Positions 17,987 to 28,083 of a stretch of 64,000 nt of DNA are shown here, piece by piece. A program made the translations under genes and the position numbers. The DNA comes from Terriglobia bacterium (GTDB lineage Bacteria; Acidobacteriota; Terriglobia; UBA7540): NCBI GenBank assembly GCA_020073545.1, contig JAIQEZ010000006.1:1-64000 (forward strand). The letters run 5' to 3'. Numbering within the stretch: the first letter of the stretch is position 1; every line of letters starts with the position of its first letter. Below the pieces are notes generated by a model, which was not told the origin of the DNA, did no database searches, and saw only the letters and a program-made list of their open reading frames with translations.

Positions 17987-18862
17987 ATGTCCTCTGAATC
18001 TGAAGGTATCAAGCGGACACCGTTTGTACGTTTGCTGCATCGTGCGATGATCTTTCTTGCTGCATTGGTTATCGTACGTTTTGTTTTGGAACTCGCTGGC
18101 CTGTCCCCCGACGTTGCCCGTTACTTTTCCGGCACCGCGGGGATGCTTTTCGTCGCGATCTACGTGGCTGCCGTGGCCCCGCTGCGAGGTGGCATGCAGA
18201 AGTTTCCCCAACTCCTGCTTCCTGCCTTGCTCCTGTCGGCGTGGACCAGGGCCTGGATCATCGTGGCGACGGTCATCTCCGCGGTGTTTCACCTGGAGCG
18301 GAGCCACTTTGCCGCGAAGGAAGACTACGGCAACTGGGCTCAACTGGGTCGGCACCTGGTTGGACACGTGATCGCGCTCGGCGTGTTCTTCATCGTGATT
18401 TTGTTGCTAATGGCGGTGGTCCATTTGCTCTGGCGCTGGCCGGTCACGGTCGCTCCCGGCGCCATGCTGGGCGCGTTCGTCCTCATGCGTTACTGGACGG
18501 AAGCGATGGGAGTCGAGGCATGGCGCAGCGCCGCCTGGAGCTCGACCGTGCTGATTTTTCTGAGTGCTTTCTACCTGGGCGGGGTGGGCGCGCGACTGGG
18601 TGTGACGGAAGCACGGAAGCTCCTGGTGCCCTCTCTGGTGCTGGGATGGACGTGGCGCTTGTGGGTCTACCTCGCCACACTGTTTGCTGCGCTCGTGCCA
18701 TTCCACAGCACACACTTTTTCGACCCTTCCGGAGGTCACGTTCCCGTGCGACTTTTGGGCGCTCTGGGGGCTAGCGTGCCCGAGGGCTTCATTGCGGGCC
18801 TGATCGTCTGGGGCATTGCGGTCTGGATTGCACGCGCCACACAGCAACAGACCAGAACGTAG
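17987..18862 (+). CDS. Internally duplicated membrane protein
   Basis: About 291 residues from ATG 17987, which has GAAGGAGG 5 bases upstream. Some eight hydrophobic segments are apparent. The two halves look duplicated: QLLLPALLLSAWTRAWIIVA followed by FHLERSHF in the first half resembles KLLVPSLVLGWTWRLWVYLA followed by FHSTHFF in the second. Both repeats contain W-R-W/I in a helix and a His-containing loop, which could be functional sites. I do not recognise the family. It stands alone, between the broken M28 gene and ileS. Confidence 0.8.
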   Translation: MSSESEGIKRTPFVRLLHRAMIFLAALVIVRFVLELAGLSPDVARYFSGTAGMLFVAIYVAAVAPLRGGMQKFPQLLLPALLLSAWTRAWIIVATVISAVFHLERSHFAAKEDYGNWAQLGRHLVGHVIALGVFFIVILLLMAVVHLLWRWPVTVAPGAMLGAFVLMRYWTEAMGVEAWRSAAWSSTVLIFLSAFYLGGVGARLGVTEARKLLVPSLVLGWTWRLWVYLATLFAALVPFHSTHFFDPSGGHVPVRLLGALGASVPEGFIAGLIVWGIAVWIARATQQQTRT

Positions 18863-19106
18863 GGCCGAGCCGGGTCCTCCGCAGGTGGGTCGGGTTCGAG
18901 GCCATGTCCGTTGCCGAAGACCAGGGTGGAGGTCTGCGTACCTCCCGACGTGCCCGCGGCCCTCCTATGCAGAAGGAACATCCGTGAGGTCCGTCCAACG
19001 AGTAGGAGCAACTGCCGCTCATCCCGGCTCCGGCTGTCGAGGTAGTCAGAACGCTGGCACTGCAACGGAATCAACCATGGCCGTCCGCCTCTGCCACCCT
19101 CTTTGC

Positions 19107-19136
19107 TAGACACTTCCTTCCCGCGTTCTCTATAAT
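19107..19136 (+). promoter_or_regulatory. Sigma-70-type promoter of ileS
   Basis: TAGACA (19107-19112) with an 18-base spacer and a perfect TATAAT (19131-19136), 29 bases before the ileS start. The preceding 240 bases back to 18863 hold no recognised gene or T-box leader. Confidence 0.6.
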
Positions 19137-19165
19137 GGCTAGTTTATCCTCACGACGGAGGACGC

Positions 19166-21997
19166 ATGCAGAAGAGCCTGGATCTGAAGCACACGATCAA
19201 CCTGCCCAAGACCTCATTTTCCATGAAGGCGAACCTGCCCCAGAACGAGCCCAAGTGGCTTGCCCGGTGGACCAAGGAAAATCTCTACGGTCAGATTCGT
19301 GCGGCGCGTCAGAGTGCGCCGATTTTCACGCTGCATGACGGCCCTCCGTACGCGAACGGACGCATCCATCTCGGGACCACGCTCAACAAGATCCTGAAAG
19401 ACTTTATTGTGAAGGCGAAGACGCTGGAGGGCTTCAACGCACCCTACCTGCCCGGTTGGGACTGCCACGGGTTGCCGATCGAGATCAATGTGGATAAAGA
19501 GCTGGGTCCGCGCAAGGCCCAGATGACCACCGTGGAAGTTCGGCGCGCCTGCCGCCGGTACGCGGAAAAATACGTGGACTTGCAGCGGCAGGATTTCATT
19601 CGCTTGGGGGTTTTCGGCGAGTGGGAAAAGCCCTACCTGACGATGGACTTTGAATATGAAGCGCTGATTGCCGAAGCGTTTCTGGCTTTTTTGCGCGGCG
19701 GCTATGTCTACCGCGGGCGCAAGTCTGTCTACTGGTGCATTGCCGACAAGACGGCGCTGGCGGAAGCCGAGGTGGAATACGAAGAAGACCGCAGCCCGTC
19801 GATCTACGTGCGCTACCCCGTCCTGACCGATCCGGCCACGCTTGACCCTGCGCTCAAAGGGCGCAAGCTCTGGGTCATCATCTGGACCACGACCCCGTGG
19901 ACCCTGCCCGCGAGCATGGCCGTGGCGTTCCATCCGGAATTTGAGTACGTGGTCGTGGGTGATGGCAATGACGATGCCTACATCCTGGAGAGCCGGCGTC
20001 ACGAGCCGGTGCTGCAGGAGACGGGGCTGAAGGCTTCCCGCATCCTGGGACGCCTTCCCGGCAGACGGCTGGATCGAATTCAAATTCAGCATCCGTTCCT
20101 AGATCGCAAAATCATCGGAGTGCTGGCCGATTACGTGACCGCCGAGGACGGGACGGGTTGCGTGCACACCGCTCCCGGCCACGGGCGCGAGGACTATCAG
20201 ACCGGCGTGCAATACGGCATTGAGGTTTACTGTCCGGTGGACGAGTCGGGAAGACTCACGGAGGGCCTGCCGGAATACGTTGGCAAGAAAGTCTTCGATG
20301 CCAACGAGCCCATCGTCGAGTTGCTGAAATCGCGAGGCGTGCTGGTGGGACAGGCCGGGTGGCTCACGCACTCTTATCCCCACTGCTGGCGATGCCACAA
20401 TCCCATCATTTTCCGCGCTGCCGACCAATGGTTCATCAACATCGACCACCAGGGACTTCGCGAGCGCGCCCTGGAGGAAATCAAGAAAACGAAATGGGTG
20501 CCAGCCTGGGGCGAGGAACGCATCTCCAACATGCTCGCCGAGCGTCCGGACTGGTGCATCTCGCGCCAGCGCGTCTGGGGTGTGCCCATCACCGTGTTCC
20601 ACTGCGACGACTGCAAGCAGCCCATTCTGGATGCGAGTTTCGCCCAGCGCGCGCTCGAACTCTTTCGTAAGGAAGGCGCTGACGCGTGGTACGCACATTC
20701 GGAGGCTGAGCTTTTGCCCCCGGGGGCTCGCTGCCCGCAATGCGGTGGGACGAGGTTGCGCCGAGAGACCGATATTCTCGACGTCTGGTTTGACTCGGGC
20801 TCCAGTCACTATGCGGTTCTTGGCCGCCGGCCGGATTTGCCCTGGCCTTCCGACGTGTACCTGGAGGCGGGTGACCAATACCGGGGCTGGTTCCACAGTT
20901 CGCTGCTGGTTGCCCTGGGCACGCACGGTTCGGCGCCGTATCGCCAGGTGCTGACCCATGGATGGGTACTGGACGCGGAAGGCCGCGCCATGTCGAAGTC
21001 GCTGGGCAACGTGATTGAACCGTTGGAGGTCATTAAGACCCATGGGGCGGAGATCTTGCGCCTTTGGGCCGCCTCCGTGGAGTTTGGTGAGGATGTCTCG
21101 ATCTCGGCGGAGATGCTGACCCGCCTCTCCGAGGCTTATCGCAAGCTGCGCAACACGTTTCGATACTGTCTGGGCAACCTCTACGATTTCGACCCAGCAA
21201 AGGACTCCGTGAATGCGAGCCAGCTCGAGGAGATCGATAGCTGGGTGTTGGTGCGCACGGCGGAACTGCTCGAACGGGCACAGGCCGCCTACTATGACTA
21301 TGCGTTTCACAAGGTCTATCGTGGCGTGTATGACTTCGCTAGCGTGGACTTAAGCGCATTCTACTTTGATATCTTGAAAGATCGGCTCTACACCTCGCCC
21401 GCGCGCTCCGTTCGCCGCAGGGCTGCACAGACCACGCTTTACCGGATTGCGGACACGCTGGTGCGCATCCTGGCTCCGCTCCTGTGCTTCACTGCGGACG
21501 AAGTCTGGACGCACCTTCCCGCCCCTCATCTGCGCGAGAAGAGCGTCCACTTGGCCAAGTTCGTTGCACCCGCCGACCTGCGGGCGGGGATTCCTGAAAA
21601 GCACCTCCAGCGGCTGGAAAATTGGCCGCGCTTGATCGCCGTGCGTAACGAAGTGTTGAAGGCGCTGGAAGTGGCGCGCCAGGAGAAATTCATCGGGGGT
21701 TCGCTGGAGGCCTGCGTGCGCCTCTCGGTCAGTGGAGACTTGCAACCTCTCGTGGAAGAGTACTGTACTCTTTTGCCAGGGCTCTTTATCGTCTCGCAGG
21801 TGGGGATCACCCATAAAGTTGTGGAGGGAGCAGGCGTGACCGAACTGCCGGGCCTGAGTGTGAAGATTGAGAAGGCTTCCGGCCGGAAATGCGAACGTTG
21901 CTGGAATTATTCCGAGCAGGTCGGGAAGGACTCGCGCTACCCCACGGTGTGTGAGCGGTGCTCGACCGCGCTAAAGGAAATTGAGGCGGCAGGCTAA
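19166..21997 (+). CDS. ileS: Isoleucine-tRNA ligase
   Basis: Class I aminoacyl-tRNA synthetase that charges tRNA-Ile and edits mis-activated valine. It has 943 residues, typical of the bacterial form. The HIGH-like motif is in PPYANGRIHLGTTLNKILKD near residue 60, and the KMSKS loop reads GRAMSKSLGN near residue 610. The editing domain has WTTTPWTLPASMA. The C-terminal zinc finger has CERCWNYSEQ and CERCSTALKE. The start is supported by GGAGG 4 bases upstream. lspA follows after 136 bases of AT-richer, repetitive-looking spacer. Confidence 0.97.
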   Translation: MQKSLDLKHTINLPKTSFSMKANLPQNEPKWLARWTKENLYGQIRAARQSAPIFTLHDGPPYANGRIHLGTTLNKILKDFIVKAKTLEGFNAPYLPGWDCHGLPIEINVDKELGPRKAQMTTVEVRRACRRYAEKYVDLQRQDFIRLGVFGEWEKPYLTMDFEYEALIAEAFLAFLRGGYVYRGRKSVYWCIADKTALAEAEVEYEEDRSPSIYVRYPVLTDPATLDPALKGRKLWVIIWTTTPWTLPASMAVAFHPEFEYVVVGDGNDDAYILESRRHEPVLQETGLKASRILGRLPGRRLDRIQIQHPFLDRKIIGVLADYVTAEDGTGCVHTAPGHGREDYQTGVQYGIEVYCPVDESGRLTEGLPEYVGKKVFDANEPIVELLKSRGVLVGQAGWLTHSYPHCWRCHNPIIFRAADQWFINIDHQGLRERALEEIKKTKWVPAWGEERISNMLAERPDWCISRQRVWGVPITVFHCDDCKQPILDASFAQRALELFRKEGADAWYAHSEAELLPPGARCPQCGGTRLRRETDILDVWFDSGSSHYAVLGRRPDLPWPSDVYLEAGDQYRGWFHSSLLVALGTHGSAPYRQVLTHGWVLDAEGRAMSKSLGNVIEPLEVIKTHGAEILRLWAASVEFGEDVSISAEMLTRLSEAYRKLRNTFRYCLGNLYDFDPAKDSVNASQLEEIDSWVLVRTAELLERAQAAYYDYAFHKVYRGVYDFASVDLSAFYFDILKDRLYTSPARSVRRRAAQTTLYRIADTLVRILAPLLCFTADEVWTHLPAPHLREKSVHLAKFVAPADLRAGIPEKHLQRLENWPRLIAVRNEVLKALEVARQEKFIGGSLEACVRLSVSGDLQPLVEEYCTLLPGLFIVSQVGITHKVVEGAGVTELPGLSVKIEKASGRKCERCWNYSEQVGKDSRYPTVCERCSTALKEIEAAG

Positions 21998-22133
21998 AGA
22001 GGCGGTACGAGGTACGCCTTTGGCAAAGCAATTCTAGGTTTGCGATTTTGGATTTTGGATTAGTGGAGCGCGTGTCGGCCGCCTTTGAGGGCATGCGCCT
22101 GCGCCGACCAAGCGATTTGCTCTGAGAAGGTAC

Positions 22134-22646
22134 GTGACGTTACCTATGTCCTCACCCGTTCCAGCCCGAGCCGGAACACTCTCACGAATCCTTTCAGTCG
22201 CGATCGCGGCGGTGGTGTTCGTGGGGGATCAAGCGACCAAGGCGCTTGTGGAACACCACATTCCCGAATACGCCGTGATTCCCGTAGTGCCAGGATTCTT
22301 CAACCTGACCCATACCAAGAACGCCGGAGCAGTGTTCGGACTCTTCTCTGAATCCCCCGCAACCTGGAAGACTGTTTTGCTGATCGTCATTTCTACTGCC
22401 TTGCTCATCACCGTGGTGGGAATTGTGTGGCGAACGCGCCGCCTCGGATGGGAGACCAGCCTGGGACTCGCTTTGACTCTGGGTGGCGCCCTGTCCAACC
22501 TCTTGGACCGCATTCGAATGGGGCGCGTCGTGGATTTCCTGGACTTCTACGTCCGCAGTTATCATTGGGCCTCCTTCAATCTGGCGGATAGCGCCATCGT
22601 GGTCGGCGCGGGCTTCCTCATTCTGCAAGTGCTCTTTTCGGATTGA
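22134..22646 (+). CDS. lspA: Lipoprotein signal peptidase II
   Basis: Integral membrane aspartyl protease that removes lipoprotein signal peptides after lipid modification. It has about 166-170 residues (GTG 22134 or ATG 22146) and four hydrophobic helices. The conserved blocks are FVGDQATKALVEH, FNLTHTKNAGAVFGLF and the two catalytic-Asp regions, GGALSNLLDRIRMGRVVDF and WASFNLADSAIVVG. It lies between ileS and rluD, an arrangement common in bacteria (ileS-lspA-rluD). Confidence 0.96.
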   Translation: MTLPMSSPVPARAGTLSRILSVAIAAVVFVGDQATKALVEHHIPEYAVIPVVPGFFNLTHTKNAGAVFGLFSESPATWKTVLLIVISTALLITVVGIVWRTRRLGWETSLGLALTLGGALSNLLDRIRMGRVVDFLDFYVRSYHWASFNLADSAIVVGAGFLILQVLFSD

Positions 22647-22720
22647 CGGTTCGAACTCGAACCTCGAAAATTGCGGCACGGCCAACGAGCAGTTCCCCAG
22701 GCTGCGGATCCTGAGTGCTT

Positions 22721-23665
22721 ATGGCGCAGACCCGAGAGTTCGTTGTTCCTCCTGAAGCGGCAGGCGAGCGCCTGGATGTATTCCTCGTGCGGCGGATGCC
22801 GGACTGGAGTCGCAGCCAGATTCAGCGCTTGATCCGCCAGCGATTGGTGACTCTCGGCGCGACGCCCGCGCGCAAGGCCGGGGAAGAGATCGCGACCGGG
22901 GCGCGCATTAGGGTGCACGCGGAACGCCAAGAGCTGCGCGCCACGCCGGAAGATCTGCCGCTGGCCATTGTCTACGAAGACGCGGACCTGCTGGTCGTGA
23001 ACAAAGCTGCGGGTATGGTGGTGCACGTGGGCGCGGGCGTGAAGTCGGGCACGCTCGTGAATGCGCTATTACATCACGTCGCGACATTGTCTGGCGTGGG
23101 GGGTGAGCTTCGGCCGGGTATTGTCCACCGGCTGGACAAGATGACTTCGGGGCTGGTGATTGTCGCCAAGAATGACGCCGCCCACCGCCGCCTTAGTGAA
23201 CAGTTCAAGTCGCGGGAAGTGCACAAGATCTATGTGGCGCTCGTCCACGGCCGCGTGGCAAATGACCGCGGGCAGATCTCCAAACCGGTGGGCCGCGACC
23301 CGCTGCGCCGCACCCGCATGAAGGCAGGCGGGATTGCCGCGCGTCAAGCGCTGACCAGATACCAGGTGGTGCGCCGGTTTGCCCATTTCACGCTGGTCGA
23401 GGCCGAGCCCGAGACCGGGCGCACGCATCAGATCCGCGTGCATCTGGCCTCCGCGGGTCATCCCGTGGCCGGTGATGTGACTTATGGCGCGCCGGTGAAA
23501 CTGCGCCTAGAGGGAAGGGAAGTAGCAACGCTGCCGCGCACATTTCTCCATGCCGCCAAGCTGGCTTTCAAGCATCCGCGCACGGGCCAGCCGCTGAGGT
23601 TTGGGGCGCCGTTGCCTGAGGAGCTTACGGAGTTCCTTCATCAGGTTGAAAGCCGCGACCACTGA
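22721..23665 (+). CDS. rluD: RluA/RluD-family 23S rRNA pseudouridine synthase
   Basis: About 314 residues from ATG 22721. The N-terminal S4-like RNA-binding domain (GERLDVFLVRRMPDWSRSQI) is followed by the catalytic domain with the hallmark GIVHRLDKMTSGLVIVAKN, whose Asp is the catalytic nucleophile. Later motifs are EPETGRTHQIRVHLA and HPVAGDVTYGAP. It modifies uridines in large-subunit rRNA, most likely the RluD positions given its place after lspA. Specificity within RluA/C/D cannot be settled by eye. Confidence 0.92.
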   Translation: MAQTREFVVPPEAAGERLDVFLVRRMPDWSRSQIQRLIRQRLVTLGATPARKAGEEIATGARIRVHAERQELRATPEDLPLAIVYEDADLLVVNKAAGMVVHVGAGVKSGTLVNALLHHVATLSGVGGELRPGIVHRLDKMTSGLVIVAKNDAAHRRLSEQFKSREVHKIYVALVHGRVANDRGQISKPVGRDPLRRTRMKAGGIAARQALTRYQVVRRFAHFTLVEAEPETGRTHQIRVHLASAGHPVAGDVTYGAPVKLRLEGREVATLPRTFLHAAKLAFKHPRTGQPLRFGAPLPEELTEFLHQVESRDH

Positions 23666-23773
23666 TTTGGGTGGCCCGGCGCCCTTGGGCGGAGTCTTGA
23701 GAACTTTTTTAGGCGCACACCTACCACCCACTCTGCGGGCGGGATCTGAGTTCTGAATTCGCGACAAACCACG

Positions 23774-24544
23774 ATGACGATTCTGGATAGTTTCAAACTG
23801 GACGGTAAGGTCGCGCTGGTGACCGGATGCACGCGGGGCATTGGCAAAGCGGTGGCGGTGGCCTTGGCCCAAGCCGGCGCGGACATTGTGGGCGTGAGCA
23901 AATCGCTCGAACTGACCGGCAGTGAAGTAGAGAAGGCAGTAATTGGGGAGGGCCGCAAGTTTCGGGCCTATCGGTGCGATTTTCGAGACCGCCAAGCCGT
24001 CTATGAATTCGTCGGGCGCGTGACGGCAGATTTCCCGGTGATCGACATTCTCTGCAATAACGCCGGGACGGTCCTGCGCCGGCCCGCGGCAGAGCACCCG
24101 GACGAGTATTGGGACGAGGTCATCGAAGTGAATCTGAATTCCCAGTTCGTTCTTAGCCGCGAGTTGGGGAAACGGATGGTGGAGCGTGGCTCGGGGAAGA
24201 TCATCTTTATCGCTTCCTTGCTGGCCTTTCAGGGGGGAATCCTCCTTCCCGGTTACGCAGCCAGCAAAGGCGGTATCGCCCAGCTCACCAAGGCACTGGC
24301 GAACGAATGGGCCGGTCGCGGTGTGCAGGTCAATGCGATCGCTCCGGGATATATCGCCACCGATACTACCGTCGCGTTGCAGGAAGACCGGGAGCGGAAT
24401 CCCGCCATCCTGGCGCGCATTCCCGTGGGTCGTTGGGGAACACCCGAAGATTTGCAGGGCGCGGCGGTCTTCCTCGCGTCGCAGGCTTCGGATTACGTGA
24501 ACGGTACAATACTCGTTGTAGATGGCGGCTGGATGGCGAGGTAG
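23774..24544 (+). CDS. kduD: SDR-family dehydrogenase, KduD-like
   Basis: Short-chain dehydrogenase of 256 residues. The cofactor motif is TGCTRGIGKAVAVALAQAG; NNAG is present, and the catalytic set is Ser in FIASLLAFQGG and YAASK with its Lys. The stretch SLLAFQGGILLPGYAASKGG and the end RIPVGRWGTPEDLQGA closely resemble 2-dehydro-3-deoxy-D-gluconate 5-dehydrogenase (KduD) and gluconate 5-dehydrogenases. That would place it in pectin or uronate breakdown, but no other kdu genes are nearby. The specific substrate is therefore inferred. Confidence 0.85.
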   Translation: MTILDSFKLDGKVALVTGCTRGIGKAVAVALAQAGADIVGVSKSLELTGSEVEKAVIGEGRKFRAYRCDFRDRQAVYEFVGRVTADFPVIDILCNNAGTVLRRPAAEHPDEYWDEVIEVNLNSQFVLSRELGKRMVERGSGKIIFIASLLAFQGGILLPGYAASKGGIAQLTKALANEWAGRGVQVNAIAPGYIATDTTVALQEDRERNPAILARIPVGRWGTPEDLQGAAVFLASQASDYVNGTILVVDGGWMAR

Positions 24545-24564
24545 GGGAGCATTCGCCATTGCGA

Positions 24565-25470
24565 CTAATAATTTCTGCGAATCAGCGACTCCAGCTCCTC
24601 CAACGTGCGGGGCCAATCCTGTTTCAACAAACGTGATAGGGCGCGGTCGGCGAGCAGCCTGCCGCCCGTCTGGCAGTGTGCGCAGTAATTGGTTTCATTG
24701 CTGGCGTAGCGGATGCGCTGTATTTTGGCTCCGCAACGCGGGCAGGGCTGGCCGTATTTCCCGTGGACGGCCATCCCCTCACGGAAAGCGGTCACCTTTT
24801 CTGGAAAGTCCCCTTGGGATTCGGCGCGCAGCCGCTCCGTCCACTCCACCAGCGTAGTGCGCGCCGCGGCCAAGAGGCGCGCGATTTCTTCCTCGCTCAA
24901 ACGCGTGGTCATGGCGACGGGCGAGAGCTGTGCGCGGTGGAGGATTTCGTCGGAGTAGGCGTTCCCAATGCCACTGAACAGGCGCGCGTCGGTCAAGGCG
25001 CGCTTGAGGGTGTGGTTTGCCGAGGTCAGGCGAGCCGCAAAAGTGCCAAGATCAGAGTCCAGAACCTCCAGGCCGCCGGGATCGAGTGCGCGCAGGGCTT
25101 CTTCGCCCTGGATCACGTGCAGTGAAGCGCGGCGCTGTGTGCCGGCTTCGGTGAGGAGCAGGCTGCCGTGGGGAAAATCCAGCGCGGCGAGGGCGCGCTT
25201 GGAAGCGAGCTGCACTCCTGCCTCGCGCCAGTGCAGGCGCCCGGCAATCATCAAGTGCAACACCAGCCAGAGATCCTCTTGCATGCCGAGGGCGATGCGC
25301 TTGCCGATGCGCCGAAGCCTCTCGACAGATTTGCCCTCCACAGCCTGGAGGGGCGGCCTGGCGGTGCGCAGAAGGAACGGACTCGCGACCCGGACGCGTT
25401 CGAGCCGCTGGTGGAGGATGCGCCGCTCGAGCGCTTCGATGTAAACGACGATGTCGGGAAGTTCCGGCAC
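24565..25470 (-). CDS. Fpg/Nei-family DNA glycosylase
   Basis: Base-excision repair glycosylase/AP lyase of 301 residues. The N-terminus MPELPDI retains the catalytic Pro2 and Glu3. A conserved Lys lies in RRIGKRIAL, the helix-two-turn-helix in [19 protein letters not shown], and the C-terminal zinc finger has CPRCGAKIQ...[11 protein letters not shown]. The PELPD (not PELPE) start and the [12 protein letters not shown] segment mark a subfamily distinct from classical MutM, so I give no symbol. It is convergent with the SDR gene and divergent from the oxidoreductase downstream. Confidence 0.9.
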   Translation of the reverse strand: MPELPDIVVYIEALERRILHQRLERVRVASPFLLRTARPPLQAVEGKSVERLRRIGKRIALGMQEDLWLVLHLMIAGRLHWREAGVQLASKRALAALDFPHGSLLLTEAGTQRRASLHVIQGEEALRALDPGGLEVLDSDLGTFAARLTSANHTLKRALTDARLFSGIGNAYSDEILHRAQLSPVAMTTRLSEEEIARLLAAARTTLVEWTERLRAESQGDFPEKVTAFREGMAVHGKYGQPCPRCGAKIQRIRYASNETNYCAHCQTGGRLLADRALSRLLKQDWPRTLEELESLIRRNY

Positions 25471-25650
25471 GGCTCCGCCATCTTGTCATGGGGTTTCGCG
25501 ACAGTAAACCCTTTCGTTGCACATGTGGCGTGGCGTGCGGCGCGGCTGTATAATCGCGGTTCGCTTCGAGGGGGGTGAATCTTCAAGCATTCGCAGATAG
25601 ATTGTGACGTTGCGGGGGGCTGCGAGATTCAGTGAGGGAGGGATTGATCG

Positions 25651-27015
25651 ATGAATTTCATGAATCGCAGGGATTTCATGCGTCATTCGGGAATTGCGGC
25701 GACGGCCGGAACGGTGGCCCTGCGCAGCGGCGGGAAAGTGCTGTGGGCGTCTTCGCCGGGCCCCGCCTCGGTTTCGCCCAGCGATAAGGTGCGCTTGGGC
25801 GTAATCGGCATCGGCGCACGGGCGTTGCAGGACACTTACAGCTTCACCGTGACGCCGGGCGTGGAACTCGTGGTGGCGTGTGATGTTTACCAGGACCGCT
25901 TGATTCGCGCCAAGGAACTGTTTGGCGAAAAACTTGAAACCACGGGTGATTATCGGAAGATTCTGGACCGCAAAGATATTGACGTGGTGCTGATCGCCGT
26001 GCCCGATCACTGGCACAAGAAGATGATCATCGACGCGATGGACGCGGGGAAAGACGTCTATTGCGAAAAGCCCATGACCTACACGATCGAGGATGGCTCC
26101 GAGATCATCGAGGCGGAAAAACGCACGGGGCGCATTCTGCAGATCGGCAGTCAGTGGGTGAACTCGCCGCTCACGGAACTTGCGAAGAAATGGATCGACG
26201 AAGGCCGCTGTGGGCAGATCACGCTGGTGAAGGCGTGGGAAAACCGTAACACGCCTTCCGGGGCGTGGTTCTATCCCATCGCCCCGGATGGAAACGAAGA
26301 GACCATCGACTGGAAGAGTTGGCTGGGCCCGGCGCCCCAACGGCCCTTTGACGCGCGGCGCTATTTCCGCTGGCGGTGCTACTGGGATTATTCCGGCGGC
26401 TTGCAGAGCGACCTGGTGGTGCATCACCTGAATACCCTTCACTTCCTGATGAATGAGACCTACCCGCGCAGTGCCATCACCTACGGCGGGAGCTATCGCT
26501 GGAAGAAGATTTACCCGGAGACGGAAGTGCCCGACGTGGTGCAGACGCTGTTCGAATACCCGAATTTCACTTACAACGTTTCCTTGACGCTGAATTCCTC
26601 CAGCCAGGGCTTTGGCGCGTATTTTATGGGGACGAAGGGCACGATCCAGGTCAGCGAAGCAGCGCTCTCGTTCTACACCGATGACCCGTTCGACGATTCG
26701 GGTTGGGTCTTAGCCACGTGGCCTCAAAAGATGCAGGCCGAGTGGGTGAAGCAGAATAACTACGTCAGCATCGACCACCAGTGGGCCCCGGGGACGTGCA
26801 CGGCGCCGGAAGCGAACGAGCACTACGACGTGATTGGCGATCCGACCGACCTGCACGTAAAAGCTTTCGTCGAGTGCGTGCGCGCACGAAAGAAAACCAA
26901 GGAATCCGGCCTGGAAGGCCACAACGCGGCGGTGGGCGCTCACCTTGCCAACCTGTCGTACCGCGCCGGCAGCCGCAAAGTCCTTTGGGACGGTAAGAAG
27001 GCCACCCTCGCGTAA
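25651..27015 (+). CDS. Tat-exported Gfo/Idh/MocA-family oxidoreductase
   Basis: NAD(P)-dependent dehydrogenase of 454 residues with a twin-arginine signal at its start (MNRRDFMRHSGIAATAGT). The start at 25651 has an AGGGAGG-type site. The Rossmann motif is LGVIGIGARALQD, and the family's conserved EKP motif appears as GKDVYCEKPMTYTIEDG. It is followed by the usual C-terminal domain (SWLGPAPQRPFDARRYF). This exported subfamily is abundant in Acidobacteriota and Planctomycetes and is thought to act on sugars or glycosides. A second, similar gene lies at 46350. Confidence 0.9.
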   Translation: MNFMNRRDFMRHSGIAATAGTVALRSGGKVLWASSPGPASVSPSDKVRLGVIGIGARALQDTYSFTVTPGVELVVACDVYQDRLIRAKELFGEKLETTGDYRKILDRKDIDVVLIAVPDHWHKKMIIDAMDAGKDVYCEKPMTYTIEDGSEIIEAEKRTGRILQIGSQWVNSPLTELAKKWIDEGRCGQITLVKAWENRNTPSGAWFYPIAPDGNEETIDWKSWLGPAPQRPFDARRYFRWRCYWDYSGGLQSDLVVHHLNTLHFLMNETYPRSAITYGGSYRWKKIYPETEVPDVVQTLFEYPNFTYNVSLTLNSSSQGFGAYFMGTKGTIQVSEAALSFYTDDPFDDSGWVLATWPQKMQAEWVKQNNYVSIDHQWAPGTCTAPEANEHYDVIGDPTDLHVKAFVECVRARKKTKESGLEGHNAAVGAHLANLSYRAGSRKVLWDGKKATLA

Positions 27016-27183
27016 GTTCTCGGTTTGCTGTCTTGCAGGTGTGGCGTTGGGCCGCGGGCAGAGACACGGGGAACGATTCCGGCACTGGCGCGCGGTCTGG
27101 TTTTGCCAGCGGGGCAGGTGCGCGCTCCGCTGGCGTCATATCCGAGTCCCGGCGGGGACATTCCTAGGAGACCCGCATTGGCA

Positions 27184-28038
27184 ATGCCGAAGACAGTGAT
27201 GTGCATTTGGGGGGTGGTAATGGCTGCAATCCTCTCAGGCGATTCCATGTTCGCCCAAACCCCGGGCAAAATCCGAATCCTTTACGTCGGAGATTCATCG
27301 GTCACCCTCGGCGCTGCAAGCGCCGGCAGCAATTTTTCCTACGACCAGCGCGGCGTGCAAATTGAGGTGGCCGCGGAGAAGATCCTGAATGCCTGGCGCA
27401 AGAGCCCGCGTTTTGAAGTGAGTTACCTGACGGGGTGGGACGCGCTGGCACAATTCCCGGAAACGCCCGAGGCGCTGCACCGCTACGATGTGGTGCTGCT
27501 GAGCGACGTGGACAGCGATTCGCTGGTGCTCTACCCGTCGGAACGCTCGAGCCGGGCGCCCATGGGGCCGAACCGGCTGAAGTCGATCCGGGAATTTGTG
27601 CGGCAGGGCGGGGCCCTGGTCATGATCGGCGGCTATTCCACCTTTACGGGTCGCCACAACGCGGGGAATTACCACGGCACACCTGTGGAAGAAGCGTTGC
27701 CGGTGAATTGCCTGGCGGTGAATGACGATCGCATGGAAACCCCGGAGGGCGTGAGGGTGGAAGTGAAGCAGCCGGACAATGCCATCCTGCGGGGCATCGA
27801 GTGGTCGCCTGGCCCCATTTTCAACGGCTATAATCGCCTGGAGGTGAAAAAAGGCGCGCAGGTGCTGGCCTGTATCAAGGAGACAGGTGACCCGCTGGTG
27901 GTGGTTTGGACGTTTGGCAAGGGCCGGTCGATGGCCTTCGCCTCCGATATCGCCCCGCACTGGGGCGCGGGCTTCCAGGAGTGGAAGTATTACGAACAGT
28001 TTTGGGAACAGGCGCTAGAATGGCTGGCGTCGCGATAG
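27184..28038 (+). CDS. Putative glutamine-amidotransferase-like exported protein
   Basis: About 284 residues from ATG 27184; TTG 27178 has better spacing to AGGAG. An N-terminal hydrophobic segment (VMCIWGVVMAAILSG) precedes SMFAQ, consistent with export. The body has a flavodoxin-like class I GATase fold: KIRILYVGDSS, YDVVLLSDVDSDSL, FVRQGGALVMIGGYSTF and the terminal GKGRSMAFASDIAPHW. This fits the putative glutamine amidotransferase family (PF07090-like). No obvious Cys nucleophile is in place, so it may bind sugars or act only structurally. It probably forms an operon with the preceding oxidoreductase. Confidence 0.75.
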   Translation: MPKTVMCIWGVVMAAILSGDSMFAQTPGKIRILYVGDSSVTLGAASAGSNFSYDQRGVQIEVAAEKILNAWRKSPRFEVSYLTGWDALAQFPETPEALHRYDVVLLSDVDSDSLVLYPSERSSRAPMGPNRLKSIREFVRQGGALVMIGGYSTFTGRHNAGNYHGTPVEEALPVNCLAVNDDRMETPEGVRVEVKQPDNAILRGIEWSPGPIFNGYNRLEVKKGAQVLACIKETGDPLVVVWTFGKGRSMAFASDIAPHWGAGFQEWKYYEQFWEQALEWLASR

Positions 28039-28083
28039 AAACTACAAGGTAACACTGCTAGTGTAAATACTCAGGAGGATGAC

